DNA of 64,000 nt, taken from positions 186,001 through 250,000 of the forward strand of contig NZ_JABURM010000006.1 of assembly GCF_014762685.1 (NCBI RefSeq), given 5' to 3'. The translations under genes were made by a program, and so were the position numbers. Source of the DNA: Gracilimonas sp. Lineage in GTDB: Bacteria > Bacteroidota > Rhodothermia > Balneolales > Balneolaceae. The first letter of the stretch is position 1, and each line of letters begins with the position of its first letter. Of this stretch, positions 7,304-16,802 are shown piece by piece. The notes beneath the pieces were generated by a model. The model was not told the origin of the DNA. It searched no databases and saw only the letters and a program-made list of their open reading frames with translations.

Positions 7304-9064
7304 ATGCCCTATACCAACGACCAAATAGCCGACCTGCTCCGGGAAGTTTCCCAGCTGATGCAGCTTGCCGGGGAAAACCGCTTCAAAGTAATTGCCTTCG
7401 ATAAAGCAGCCCAGACCATTGAGGGGCTTGGAGAAGACATCAATGACTACATCGAAGAGAAAAACTTAACGGATATTAAAGGAGTTGGGAAATCTATTGC
7501 GGAAGACATTTATGCGTTGGTTGAAACCGGGAAAATGCCCGTACTGGAAGCCTTCAAAGAAAAAGTACCTGAAGGTTTGATTCCCTGGCTGAATATTTCC
7601 GGACTGGGACCTAAAAATGCTTATAAAATTCACAAAGAATTGGGTATCAGCACGCTGGATGAGCTTAAGGAAAAACTTGCAGATGGCTCAGTGGCTTCAC
7701 TGTCGGGACTGGGACAAAAATCAGCCGAGAAAATCCAGAAATCCATTGAATGGATGGAGAAGTTTGACGAACGCTGCCGTCTCGACCAAGCTGAGGAAAT
7801 AGCAGAGGCCATCATGAAAAGCCTAAAAGATCTGGAGGGCGTTCAGCAAATTGAAGTGGCCGGTTCCTACCGGCGCGGACTCGAAACCATTGGGGATATA
7901 GATATTCTTATTGCTGCTGAAAAAGATCACATTGAATCACTTTTTGACGTGTTCATCAATCATGAAAGAGTGACTGATATATTAGGTAAAGGTGATACCA
8001 AAAGCTCCGTTCGCACTAAAGAGGGCCGTCAGGTTGACCTGAGGATTGTATCTCCCAAAGAATTCCCGGCCGCATTAATGTACTTCACCGGCAGCAAGGA
8101 GCATAATGTGGTTATGCGCCAGCGTGCCCGTGAGCGTGGAATGGGCCTGAATGAATATGGGCTTTTTAAACTGAATTCAGAGGGTGAAACGGATTTTGAC
8201 CAACCTGTGGAGTTTTCAAGTGAAGCCGATATATACGAGAAATTGGGACTTCATTTTGTTCCGCCGGAGTTGCGGGAAAATCGAGGCGAGTTTGAGATTT
8301 ATGAACAACAGGAAGCATTCGATTTGGTTACAGATAATGATATTCGCGGAGTCATCCATGCCCACAGTACCTGGAGTGATGGAAAATATTCTATCAAGGA
8401 AATGGCCGAAGCTTGTATGGAACGGGGATATGAATATTTGGGGATTACTGATCATTCCAAAACTGCTGCGTATGCCGGCGGACTTTCGGTGGACGAAATC
8501 AAACAGCAGTGGGACGAAATTGATGTCCTTAACGAAGAATTCAAAAGTACCGGAAAGAATTTCGTAATTTTTAAAGGTATTGAATCTGATATCCTTACCG
8601 ATGGTTCTTTGGATTATGAGGATGATATACTCGAAGGCTTTGATTTTGTGATTGCCAGCGTACACCAATCGCTGAATATGCCTCGTGAAGAAATGATGGA
8701 GCGAATGCGAAATGCCATCAAAAATCCATTTACCCGAATTTTGGGCCATCCAACCGGACGTTTACTGCTTAAACGAAACGGCAGCGACCTAGACCTGAAT
8801 GAGCTGATTGCCCTTGCCGCAGAATACAACACAGCCATCGAAATAAACGCCAACCCACTCCGGCTGGATCTCGACTGGCGATTTGGCAACAAGGCCCGGG
8901 AAGTGGGTTTAATGACCTCCATCAACCCTGATGCTCATACCATTGATGGGATAGACGATATCCCTTATGGCGTCCGCATTGCCCGAAAAGGAAAATATGA
9001 GAAAGATCGCGTGCTGAATGCTAAGGGACCGGAGGAGGTCAGAGCTTTTTTTGAGGCCAGATAG
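7304..9064 (+). CDS. polX: DNA polymerase/3'-5' exonuclease PolX
   Basis: 586 residues with the bacterial PolX layout. N-terminal helix-hairpin-helix region (about 1-160, with LTDIKGVGKSIAEDI and LSGLGQKSAEKI), polymerase X nucleotidyltransferase domain (GDIDILI and RQVDLRIV supply the metal Asp residues), then a C-terminal PHP exonuclease domain (about 345-586) with IHAHSTWSDG, ITDHSKTAAY, GIESDI, ASVHQS, GHPTGR and NPDAH metal ligands. It fills short gaps in base-excision repair and trims 3' ends. It ends in TAG and is followed 67 bp later by a flavin reductase. Confidence 0.95.
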   Translation: MPYTNDQIADLLREVSQLMQLAGENRFKVIAFDKAAQTIEGLGEDINDYIEEKNLTDIKGVGKSIAEDIYALVETGKMPVLEAFKEKVPEGLIPWLNISGLGPKNAYKIHKELGISTLDELKEKLADGSVASLSGLGQKSAEKIQKSIEWMEKFDERCRLDQAEEIAEAIMKSLKDLEGVQQIEVAGSYRRGLETIGDIDILIAAEKDHIESLFDVFINHERVTDILGKGDTKSSVRTKEGRQVDLRIVSPKEFPAALMYFTGSKEHNVVMRQRARERGMGLNEYGLFKLNSEGETDFDQPVEFSSEADIYEKLGLHFVPPELRENRGEFEIYEQQEAFDLVTDNDIRGVIHAHSTWSDGKYSIKEMAEACMERGYEYLGITDHSKTAAYAGGLSVDEIKQQWDEIDVLNEEFKSTGKNFVIFKGIESDILTDGSLDYEDDILEGFDFVIASVHQSLNMPREEMMERMRNAIKNPFTRILGHPTGRLLLKRNGSDLDLNELIALAAEYNTAIEINANPLRLDLDWRFGNKAREVGLMTSINPDAHTIDGIDDIPYGVRIARKGKYEKDRVLNAKGPEEVRAFFEAR

Positions 9065-9131
9065 TCAATTTTTGTTATTTCAGTAATTGACTACCTTTGT
9101 CCTCTGACTTTTCAATCCTAAATGTACTTCC

Positions 9132-9731
9132 GTGATTATAGAAAAATCTGAATTTTCTAAACGACAAATAGCTAAGCTGGTAAAGGGAACCGTTGTTCCC
9201 CGTCCTATTGCCTGGATTTCATCAGTTGGGAAAACCGGAATTCCCAACCTGGCACCTTTCAGTTATTTTCAAGTGATTTCACATGATCCCGTCATGTTTA
9301 TTATTTCTATCGGTCAGGGTTATAAAGTGGGTAAAGACGGAGATAAAGACACGCTGGCTAACATCAAAGAAACCGGTGATTTTGTGATTAATATGGTGTC
9401 AGCTTCATTAGCTTCCCATATGCAAAAAAGCAGTGAAATTTTCCCCAAAAACGTTAGTGAGTTTGAAAAGACAGGGCTGACACCGGTTAAAAGTCAGGTC
9501 GTTACTGCGCCTAGAGTTGAAGAAGCGGTTATTAGTATGGAGTGCACCTTAAACAGAGTCATGGAGTTAGGTGATTTTAATCAGGTGATCGGAGAATTGG
9601 CCTGTTACCACATTAAGGATGAGGTATACATGGAAGGCGATAAAATAAATTACGAAACTTACGATCCCATTGGCAGGTTGGCAGCAAATTATACGTACGT
9701 TCGGGATTTGTTTTTCCCTGACGAAACTTAG
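9132..9731 (+). CDS. flavin reductase family protein
   Basis: 199 residues of the FMN-binding split-barrel fold, with KGTVVPRPIAWISSVGKTG and NLAPFSYFQVIS, the conserved flavin-site blocks. Members reduce flavin with NAD(P)H or bind FMN for a partner oxygenase; no partner is adjacent. The start is GTG at 9132: the in-frame stop at 9105 leaves no ATG, and an ATG at 9122 is out of frame. Confidence 0.85.
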   Translation: MIIEKSEFSKRQIAKLVKGTVVPRPIAWISSVGKTGIPNLAPFSYFQVISHDPVMFIISIGQGYKVGKDGDKDTLANIKETGDFVINMVSASLASHMQKSSEIFPKNVSEFEKTGLTPVKSQVVTAPRVEEAVISMECTLNRVMELGDFNQVIGELACYHIKDEVYMEGDKINYETYDPIGRLAANYTYVRDLFFPDET

Positions 9732-9768
9732 CTTTTGCCAAGTACCAGCTTTTTTTTGTTTCTCGGTT

Positions 9769-11619
9769 TTATTTTTTTGGTGTAACAAATAGTACTACTG
9801 TGACATCTTGAATGGTCACCTCGTCTCCTTCTGTAAACCCATTAATATTTTTAAACACCGCTTTCACTGCCAGCGATTCATTTTCTGTTTCCACTGTCAG
9901 CATTTCAATAGACTGGTGTGCAGTATTTTTGTTTACTAAACCCGATTCTTTGATTTTATTTATTAAAGGCAGTACCTCTATCTTAATGCTGCTTCCGTCG
10001 GTTATGGACTCAACCCTTACAATCATTTCCGTTCTATTGTAACTGAGGGTCCACTCAGAATCCCTGGTTTCTTTAACCTGCTCAATGTTGTTAACATTGA
10101 AAATAAATTCCCCAAGATAAAATTGATAACCGGAAACCGGAATCGCGCTTCTCGGTTCAAGTAAATAGTACAGGTCATTTGGCCGCACCTCCGCTTGGTC
10201 TTCTCTTTGCCATACAGCAACATACTCCATTCCCATTAAGCGCATGATTTTACCTGCATCATTATATCTATTTGAACTATCCTCAGCCAATAGATATTCT
10301 TCCAGATCTTCTTCAAAATATGGTTGCAAAGGCTCAGAACCTTTTAATTCTAAAAGATAGTCCACCTTTGAGCTTATTTGTTTACGGTCCTCGAACGAGA
10401 TGAGTTTATCACCCTTAATTATTTTGTTATCATCTGACAGCAATTCATTCTGTTCAAGCAATTGCTCAAAACGATCCAACTGACTTCGTTTTGAAACTTC
10501 AAATGCCCCCAGGGGACCGAAGGAGATTAATAATGCTATCACACACAATGAAATCGGTATTACTTTAATATTTTTGGATTTTCCCACCAGGAAGTAAATC
10601 ACGATGCCTGCCAGCCAAACAGCGAGAGTAGCCACAAAGTAGCGGTTCACGGTTACTCCGTATTCCGAAATGCGCACCCAGATTGAAAGCATCAATAATA
10701 AAACGAGGGGTATGAGGGCGATATAGTATCCTTTTGAAAATAAGTTGATCCAGCGGTTATTTTCCTGATTTCGAATAGGATGTAAAAGAAGCAGCGCCAA
10801 TATTCCGGCTATAGAAAAACTAAGCACTAAATTGGCAACCCAACCAATCGGCCATTCCCATTCTAATATGATTTTACCGGTGTATGCATATAAAATCAAA
10901 ATGTAAACGGTAATCAGGGGGATTAGAATGTATTGCACAAATATCTTTAAGCCACCGGGATACTTTCGTTCACTTTCGGACATTTGATTTGGATGCGGGA
11001 CCCCCGCCAGAAAAAACCAGGTATTGAATAATCCCGCTAAAAATATCCACAACTGACTGTACCGCTTACCTGAAATATCAATCTCAAGCAAGTTCTCCAG
11101 CGAAAGCATTGCAATAGAAAGTCCGGCAAAAAGGACCATTGTGTACAGAGCAGCAGTCAATATTCTCAAAAAAAGCGTCTTATTATAAGCCCAGAAATCT
11201 TTGACCTCTCCATCCTGTAAAAACGGAGCAAAAGAAACAAACAAATGGGCCGCGATAAAGAAAAGCAGGTAGCGAAAAAATGGCTCGCTTTCATCCGATG
11301 AAAAATTATCCGGCAACAAATAATAGTAAATGAGTAAAATAACCAAGGCACCCATTTTGGTAAGAAAACCCTGCCTAAAAGTCCATTTCCGGCTTTCTGC
11401 CAAGGTAGAAAGTGAGAGAAAAACCGAAATACTCAATGCCGAAACCCAACAAATTTTTACTATAAAAAAATAATCTGACTGTTGGCCCCATGAAAGTCCG
11501 GCCAGCCACATAGCACAGAGGGTTCCAATAAATGCAACTGTCAAAGCAAATGGAAACCGCTTAAAGGTACTAAAACCTTGTTCGGTTATTTCGGTGAGGG
11601 AAGGAAATCGAAGATTCAT
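9769..11619 (-). CDS. DUF4153 domain membrane protein
   Basis: 616 residues. About twelve membrane segments occupy residues 20-370, including the middle block AGVPHPNQMSE typical of DUF4153 proteins of Bacteroidota. The C-terminal 230 residues are soluble and probably extracytoplasmic, with mixed charged sequence. The function is unknown. It converges with the flavin reductase (37 bp apart) and lies downstream of a lipoprotein gene on the same strand. Confidence 0.8.
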   Translation of the reverse strand: MNLRFPSLTEITEQGFSTFKRFPFALTVAFIGTLCAMWLAGLSWGQQSDYFFIVKICWVSALSISVFLSLSTLAESRKWTFRQGFLTKMGALVILLIYYYLLPDNFSSDESEPFFRYLLFFIAAHLFVSFAPFLQDGEVKDFWAYNKTLFLRILTAALYTMVLFAGLSIAMLSLENLLEIDISGKRYSQLWIFLAGLFNTWFFLAGVPHPNQMSESERKYPGGLKIFVQYILIPLITVYILILYAYTGKIILEWEWPIGWVANLVLSFSIAGILALLLLHPIRNQENNRWINLFSKGYYIALIPLVLLLMLSIWVRISEYGVTVNRYFVATLAVWLAGIVIYFLVGKSKNIKVIPISLCVIALLISFGPLGAFEVSKRSQLDRFEQLLEQNELLSDDNKIIKGDKLISFEDRKQISSKVDYLLELKGSEPLQPYFEEDLEEYLLAEDSSNRYNDAGKIMRLMGMEYVAVWQREDQAEVRPNDLYYLLEPRSAIPVSGYQFYLGEFIFNVNNIEQVKETRDSEWTLSYNRTEMIVRVESITDGSSIKIEVLPLINKIKESGLVNKNTAHQSIEMLTVETENESLAVKAVFKNINGFTEGDEVTIQDVTVVLFVTPKK

Positions 11620-11716
11620 TATTTTGTACCTGAAATTTGATTCTTCTCTAAGATTGGCCTTTTGCTTTAAAAATCAAATACCCTAATTAACCTTTTAATT
11701 TTGCTCTTCCATTGGG

Positions 11717-12493
11717 TCAAAAAACTTCCCGTTTGATTTCATTTCCCAGGCTATCGTACTCAATCCACGTGCCATACTGTGTTCCATCCTTGTATTCACC
11801 AATAGCCTGTAATTGACCGTTCGGGTGCCATCGCTTTGCCAACCCATCTCTGGTCTTTCCTTCGCGGTACGGTAACTGCAACCGAGGACTTCCGTCTGCA
11901 TAATAAAAAGTCATAGTAGAATCGGTAAAAATATTGTAGCGGGTCAATTCTCCCTGAATATTGAAAAAGCTATGAATGGTGTCTCTTCTGATCTCTTTTA
12001 TTTTTCTTGTACCCGGATAATAATAATAAGTCTCGCCCGGGGTAATTGCGACCACCAAATTACCCGAAGGATCCCACAGCGAGGTGTTATTCTTGGTATA
12101 GTCGGCATCCATGCCAAGTGTGCGGTTAGGGTGCCAGTACCGCAGCCGAAACATTTTTCCGTCCTTATACTCTCCCTGTAAATTATATGTGTGCCTGTGA
12201 AAGGTCCGTATAAAACCGGTATAAGGATCACCCGATCTTTTATGAACCAACAGAAGACTTGTATCTCGAATCCCATAGCTCCGAAAACCATTCGTGCTGG
12301 TGGTACTGTAAATATATTGCGACACCGGAACTGGGTTTCCTAACGTATCCCTAAATTCAAGATGATCATAACCTTTCAAATAATAATGCTCCTTAGGGGC
12401 TGACTTATCGGATGAGCAAGCCCAAAAACTCATCAGGCCACATAAGAAAAAAAAGAATGCACTAAAAAAGTATTTCTGCTTATAACTTGTCAT
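11717..12493 (-). CDS. MORN-repeat (YwqK-like) lipoprotein
   Basis: 258 residues from the ATG at 12493, which gives a clean lipoprotein signal ending in the lipobox SFWAC (Cys about 26). An ATG-less extension to 12526 would put eleven polar residues before it. The mature part carries repeats of the GxYKDGxxxGxWxxYxxxG kind (for example GEYKDGTQYGTWIEYDSLG near the end), as in proteins labelled YwqK antitoxins. That label comes from similarity only and no toxin is adjacent. The start overlaps the end of the AI-2E transporter gene by 14 bp, so the two are coupled. Confidence 0.75.
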   Translation of the reverse strand: MTSYKQKYFFSAFFFFLCGLMSFWACSSDKSAPKEHYYLKGYDHLEFRDTLGNPVPVSQYIYSTTSTNGFRSYGIRDTSLLLVHKRSGDPYTGFIRTFHRHTYNLQGEYKDGKMFRLRYWHPNRTLGMDADYTKNNTSLWDPSGNLVVAITPGETYYYYPGTRKIKEIRRDTIHSFFNIQGELTRYNIFTDSTMTFYYADGSPRLQLPYREGKTRDGLAKRWHPNGQLQAIGEYKDGTQYGTWIEYDSLGNEIKREVF

Positions 12494-13568
12494 CGTATTT
12501 AAGACTGTTTCCAAGTAGGTACCCATATGGCTTCATTTCAGGAATTTGATCAAATACCACTTTTAAAATACCAATCAGCGGAACAAATAGAATCATCCCT
12601 GAAATACCCCAAAGTTCTCCGCCTATGATTAAAGCAACTATAGCTACAAAAGGGTTTATGGATACTTTAGAACCCACTACCCGTGGAGTAATAAAATTAC
12701 CCTCCAGAAATTGAACGATCCCAAAAACAACCACCACAAGAATTGGGGTGAGCAAAGAATCTGTGAGTAAGAAAGCAAAAAGAAGCGGAGGCAGTGCCCC
12801 GATAATAATTCCTATATACGGGATAATGGCTAAAAGCGAGGCGAAAACACCGAAAAACAAAGCATGCTCCAATCCAATAATGAATAGGCCGGTAGTATTC
12901 AAGACAGCTAAAATTCCAATAACCGTTAACATCCCCACCAGGTAATTCTGGGTTACTCCCTGGACACGGTCAAGCAGCTGATCCACACGGGAACTTTTGC
13001 CTTTTACTTCAAATAACTTTCGAAAAAAGGTTCTGAACAGCTCCTGATAGTACAGCATGAAGAAAATAAAGATGGGCATTAGTGTCATCACCGTAAATGC
13101 ATTGGTAGTTGCACTGACGATAGAACTCACATAATTCCCGCTTTGGTCAATAAGGTTGTTGACACCTTGCCTCAAATACTCACTTTGTTCTTCTTGTGAA
13201 ATGCCAACGGATTCTTCCAGAAAAATGATGGCATTTGTTGATACCGCTTTTAGTTTTTCTGTGACTTCCGGTATCCGTTCTGAAAACTGTATGAATTGTG
13301 CCGAAATCAGCGATAATATTCCCGCAAAAACAATTAAAATAATAAGCAGCGTCAAAATAATGCTGAAAGCCCTTCCTAATTTCCAGTTCTCAAAAATCTT
13401 AACCAAAGGACTTAACAGCATCGCAAAGAATGCGGAGAAGGCTAATGGCATTAAAATGAACTTGCCGTAACTCATTACTACGAAAAGCAGGCTTAAGCCA
13501 ATTAGGATGAGTGTAGATTTTAACCAAAAAGGATATTTATTTGAAGTTTTTATACGGTGGTGCGCCAT
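12480..13568 (-). CDS. AI-2E family transporter (PerM/YhhT type)
   Basis: 362 residues from the ATG at 13568 (a TTG six bases upstream is an alternative). About eight membrane segments, with the signature GVFASLLAIIPYIGIIIGALPP and the conserved VVFGIVQFLEGNFITPRVVG block of the family. Some members export autoinducer-2, and others act as Na+/H+ antiporters or are of unknown substrate, so the name should not be taken as a function. It is the first gene of a two-gene unit with the MORN lipoprotein. Confidence 0.87.
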   Translation of the reverse strand: MAHHRIKTSNKYPFWLKSTLILIGLSLLFVVMSYGKFILMPLAFSAFFAMLLSPLVKIFENWKLGRAFSIILTLLIILIVFAGILSLISAQFIQFSERIPEVTEKLKAVSTNAIIFLEESVGISQEEQSEYLRQGVNNLIDQSGNYVSSIVSATTNAFTVMTLMPIFIFFMLYYQELFRTFFRKLFEVKGKSSRVDQLLDRVQGVTQNYLVGMLTVIGILAVLNTTGLFIIGLEHALFFGVFASLLAIIPYIGIIIGALPPLLFAFLLTDSLLTPILVVVVFGIVQFLEGNFITPRVVGSKVSINPFVAIVALIIGGELWGISGMILFVPLIGILKVVFDQIPEMKPYGYLLGNSLKYDDKL

Positions 13569-13710
13569 AAACAATTTATATTTATACTGTTATATATACC
13601 CGGATATTCAGTTGAATAATAAATAATACAATCAATAGATGTACTTTTTAAATTCGGTCCAATTATTTTACTAAAAAATCCATTTAATTAACCATCAGAA
13701 AATCAACCTC

Positions 13711-14109
13711 ATGCACATTGACCATATTGGCATTGCCGTCAGAAACGTAGAAAAAGCCACTTCAACTTATTCAAAAATTTTAAATGCTTCGCCAACCAAA
13801 ACTGAAGTAGTTGAAAGCGAAAAAGTAGAAACAGTATTTTTTCAAACCGGAGAATCCAAAGTAGAATTACTCGGCCCAACCGCACCTGATTCGGTCATAG
13901 CTAAATATGTTGAAAGGAAGGGCGAGGGGCTGCATCATGTAGCTTTTGAAGTAAAGGATATTCATGCAGAACTGGATAGACTCCGAAAAGAAGGCTTCAC
14001 CGTGCTCAATGAACAACCAAAAGACGGAGCCGATAACAAGTTGGTAGCATTTGTACACCCCAAGGATAATCATGGTGTTTTAGTGGAGTTGTGCCAAAGC
14101 AAAAAGTAG
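13711..14109 (+). CDS. mce: methylmalonyl-CoA epimerase
   Basis: 132 residues of the VOC superfamily. Metal ligands and family words are visible: HIDHIGIAVRNVEKA at the N-terminus, GEGLHHVAFEVKDI in the middle and GVLVELCQ at the end. The enzyme interconverts (2S)- and (2R)-methylmalonyl-CoA in propionate/succinate metabolism. The mutase is not in this window. Confidence 0.93.
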   Translation: MHIDHIGIAVRNVEKATSTYSKILNASPTKTEVVESEKVETVFFQTGESKVELLGPTAPDSVIAKYVERKGEGLHHVAFEVKDIHAELDRLRKEGFTVLNEQPKDGADNKLVAFVHPKDNHGVLVELCQSKK

Positions 14110-14135
14110 CTCCTTTCTTCCCAGTAAAGTAATTT

Positions 14136-15560
14136 ATGGACTCTTTGAATAAATTTATTGGTCTGGCGTTTTTAGTTTTAATTTCACTATGCTCGCCAAC
14201 ACAACTAATTGCTCAGTACGGATTTTCAAACCCGGCTCATGGAACAACTTATGATTGGTCATTTGAAAACAGATTACAAATTCTGGATCGTTCTCATGCG
14301 TATGGCACCTATTTTTATGACCGTGGTTATGGAAGAGTAATTACTCCTTTGCTTAATGGAGAATATGAATTAGATATGATGACCCAGGAATTTTTACCCG
14401 GAGATCAATTTGCCTGGCATCAAAATCCCAATGGGGTAAGAACCAGAGCCGGAAGTTACAGGAAAACCAGGCTTGCGGTATATTCTGAAGTCCATACAAA
14501 TTCCAAATTTTCTGAGGTATCACATGTAAATACGCATATGTATCTTCAGCAAAATGCGCGAGCCACTCGAGCACTATTTGAAATTGAGTATCTGCATAAC
14601 CTTAGTGACGGTCACAGTATTGCAGCTCTTCATACCCTCACCGAATATAAACAAGATCTTGATGTGACGCTCAGCTATAGATACAATAACAAAAACTTGG
14701 GGCATTTTCGATTCGACCTCACATATCTGGACTATCTGAATAATTTTGTTCATACCGCGGGGAACGACACCAATCCTTTGAAAATTGAAGAGGAAAACTA
14801 CCGGTTTCGTTATAAAAACAGCCCCATTTTCTTTTATACCCGAATAAATGCACCTTCAAATAATACTGTGTTTTGGGATATCTCGGCCGGATGGCAGCCG
14901 AAAGTAAGAAGGGTTTACAACTACCGCGTTGATCGCGATTTTCGGTTTGAAGAAAAAACCTATGTCTATTTTGTCAATGGTTCTCTAAGCTTTAATTTTG
15001 AGAATTCAACCATTGGCATTTATGGTTACTTAGACAAGAATCCTACAAATAGAAGCAGTGGAGGCAATCCATTCGATGGTCATTATAGATCAATACAGCG
15101 CCTAAACAAATTCGGTATCTTCTACTTTGGTCATTACGATTGGTTTCAACCTTACCTGAGGGTTTCACACGAATACTACTACGACCAGCAAGAAGGGACA
15201 AATTTCGAGCTTTCACTTATTAAAGAACCCCTTGATTTACGCATAAAAAGATGGTTGGGTGACATTGGAATTGGCATTCGTCCGTTTAAATCTAATTTTC
15301 GCTTTCTGCCCCGATACCATTTTTCAGATCATTCTTTTGACCATCAGGAATATCAGATTATGAAATCTGACTGGACTGAACAAAATTTTACCGGGGTAAA
15401 ATTTAATCACAGGATCACCCTCTCTCTTTTATTCAATCCTCATGAAAAAGTATATTTTGAAATTGGAGCAGCATACGATATTGACGGAGACGATTACGAT
15501 AACAACCCGACAGTAAGACGTTTTGATAAAGGCTTCACAAAAATCTTATTCAAACTCTAA
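14136..15560 (+). CDS. predicted outer-membrane β-barrel protein, unknown
   Basis: 474 residues with a signal peptide cut after LIAQ (about residue 26). The mature sequence is rich in Tyr, Phe, Arg and Asn and alternates hydrophobic and polar residues in 9-12 residue stretches separated by short turns, as expected of a β-barrel. It contains no motif I recognise. It lies 27 bp after mce, but a link in function is doubtful. Barrel prediction is my reading of the pattern, not a computed result. Confidence 0.65.
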   Translation: MDSLNKFIGLAFLVLISLCSPTQLIAQYGFSNPAHGTTYDWSFENRLQILDRSHAYGTYFYDRGYGRVITPLLNGEYELDMMTQEFLPGDQFAWHQNPNGVRTRAGSYRKTRLAVYSEVHTNSKFSEVSHVNTHMYLQQNARATRALFEIEYLHNLSDGHSIAALHTLTEYKQDLDVTLSYRYNNKNLGHFRFDLTYLDYLNNFVHTAGNDTNPLKIEEENYRFRYKNSPIFFYTRINAPSNNTVFWDISAGWQPKVRRVYNYRVDRDFRFEEKTYVYFVNGSLSFNFENSTIGIYGYLDKNPTNRSSGGNPFDGHYRSIQRLNKFGIFYFGHYDWFQPYLRVSHEYYYDQQEGTNFELSLIKEPLDLRIKRWLGDIGIGIRPFKSNFRFLPRYHFSDHSFDHQEYQIMKSDWTEQNFTGVKFNHRITLSLLFNPHEKVYFEIGAAYDIDGDDYDNNPTVRRFDKGFTKILFKL

Positions 15561-15596
15561 CAAAACATTCAGGAATATCAAACTCCCAATAAGTGA

Positions 15597-15626
15597 TTGA
15601 GTTTTGCCTGTAATGATGCGTATCTT
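15597..15626 (+). promoter_or_regulatory. probable tRNA-Pro promoter
   Basis: A TTGAGT hexamer (15597-15602, followed by TTTG) is spaced 18 bp from TATCTT (15621-15626), which lies 14 bp before the tRNA. The arrangement fits a σ70-like promoter for a stable RNA; no start site is known. Confidence 0.45.
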
Positions 15627-15640
15627 AAGCGCTCATTGAT

Positions 15641-15714
15641 CGGGGCGTGGCTCAGCACGGTAGAGCGCTCGGCTGGGGGTCGAGAGGTCGCAAGTTCAAA
15701 TCTTGTCGCCCCGA
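15641..15714 (+). tRNA. tRNA-Pro (anticodon GGG)
   Basis: A 74-nt cloverleaf. The acceptor arms CGGGGCG (15641-15647) and CGCCCCG (15707-15713) pair fully, with A as discriminator base. The D-arm contains CTCAGCACGGTAGAGC, the anticodon arm is CTCGG-CTGGGGG-TCGAG, giving anticodon GGG for CCC codons, and the T-arm is GCAAG-TTCAAAT-CTTGT. CCA is not encoded. A strong terminator follows directly. Confidence 0.95.
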
Positions 15715-15722
15715 CATTGACA

Positions 15723-15765
15723 AGCTCTCAAATGACCTTTAAAGGTTGTCTGAGGGCTTTTTTTA
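15723..15765 (+). terminator. intrinsic terminator of tRNA-Pro
   Basis: AGCTCTCA (15723-15730) pairs with TGAGGGCT (15751-15758, one G-T pair). Between them the self-complementary ACCTTTAAAGGT adds an inner stem. A run of seven T follows. Confidence 0.85.
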
Positions 15766-16077
15766 TTTTAAACCCTTTTGAATGATCAGCTCGGCTTTGG
15801 GATAAAGTGGGAATTTGTTATCCCATTGTTATACAATTTCATGTCATATAAGGGATCAAGCCAGACTCAGTTCGTCATAACTTCTCTACAATAATGATGG
15901 GAGGTGTACAGGCGGAGGCAAAAATCTCTTTGGGAAATCACGTGGTCAAGACTACTTTGATAAAGGGACATTCGACATAGCGTTCCTTTTTTATTATTTC
16001 TTATCTTTACTGAAACAAATCATCTACGCGGAACTTTTAAATCTACTGAAAGTACATATCAGTACATCCCCAGAATC
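15766..16077. other. 312-bp gap without a convincing gene
   Basis: Contains a TGGGATAA / TTATCCCA inverted repeat (about 15798-15825). From about 15890 to the start of the next gene there is an open frame without a start codon whose translation includes GGGKNLFGKSRGQDYFDKG. It could be a decayed gene end, but I cannot place it. No RNA gene is seen. Confidence 0.5.
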
Positions 16078-16575
16078 ATGTATATCCTAAACAACAAAAG
16101 ACAGATCGAACGCATCAAAGACATGGTGCCGGTACGAAAAAATATGGACACCTTTGAGGTGTTTTATCATGATCCTACCACCGGTGAGTTGTGGAAGAGC
16201 TTTTTCCCAAAGGGACATAAAGATCATCGCGGGCCAAAATTACTGCGCCCCGAACCCCTGCCAGAAAGCCTGGAGCTGCAGCTCGAAATTTGCCTGAACA
16301 GCCCGGATGATACTGATGCCATCGGACTTGGTATTGAATGTTCGGTCAAACCGGAAATCTGGGAATCTATTATTGATATTCTGGATAAGAATCGAAAAAA
16401 ATACTTACGATCCCACCTAAATACTTTTATAAAGCATCTTGGAGTTTTACGCCCTGAAGAGTCATTAAAAGAGGTTGAAATAAACTATGAAGATGCCGGC
16501 CTTGATAAAGACAAACTCATTCTTCTTAAAAAAAGAGCCAGGCGTATCAAAATTAAACGCTTTTTTAGAATTTAA
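16078..16575 (+). CDS. unknown soluble protein, 165 aa
   Basis: No family recognised. The protein has no signal peptide. It begins with a basic segment, holds a VFYHDPTTGELWKSFFP block near residue 30, a Pro/Leu-rich stretch RPEPLPESLELQLEICL, and a strongly basic end (LLKKRARRIKIKRFF) that could contact nucleic acid or membrane. It is a single-gene unit: a 300-bp gap precedes it and an intrinsic terminator follows 23 bp after its stop. Confidence 0.65.
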   Translation: MYILNNKRQIERIKDMVPVRKNMDTFEVFYHDPTTGELWKSFFPKGHKDHRGPKLLRPEPLPESLELQLEICLNSPDDTDAIGLGIECSVKPEIWESIIDILDKNRKKYLRSHLNTFIKHLGVLRPEESLKEVEINYEDAGLDKDKLILLKKRARRIKIKRFFRI

Positions 16576-16598
16576 GACCGGATTTATCCCCACTTCCA

Positions 16599-16623
16599 AA
16601 GCCTCAGTTTCGAGGCTTTTTTT
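16599..16623 (+). terminator. intrinsic terminator
   Basis: AAGCCTC (16599-16605) and GAGGCTT (16612-16618) form the stem, followed by seven T. It ends the unit of the 165-aa unknown protein. Confidence 0.85.
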
Positions 16624-16719
16624 ATAGCTCCCTCATTTTTATTAGAAAGCTCTAAATTCTAATAAATGTAAAAAACCACGGTAATAACCTATAGACAATG
16701 TTTTCAGACTTTCATGGGA

Positions 16720-16727
16720 TAATTTTG
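16720..16727 (+). promoter_or_regulatory. possible -7 element (TAATTTTG)
   Basis: Exact match to the Bacteroidota-type TAnnTTTG box, about 75 bp before the next start. The expected upstream TTTG is only weakly present (TTTTC near 16701). Confidence 0.35.
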
Positions 16728-16802
16728 TGTAATTAGAAATATTAAGATTTTTTAATATTAAGAAATTTTAATAAATTAGTGCTGAGATAAAAAACCACCC
16801 CA

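Noticed and set aside
8216-8749. 177-codon minus-strand frame inside polX
   Set aside because: Antisense to the PHP domain whose metal ligands are intact on the plus strand.
11717-12493. Toxin-antitoxin module from the YwqK antitoxin label
   Set aside because: Only MORN-type repeats in a lipoprotein are seen; no toxin gene is adjacent, and the neighbour is a transporter.
12480-13568. Quorum-sensing role from the AI-2E transporter name
   Set aside because: The family is functionally mixed and no luxS or sensor gene is nearby.
15597-15785. Open frame across the tRNA-Pro gene
   Set aside because: It spans the whole tRNA and its terminator, so its coding appearance is accidental.
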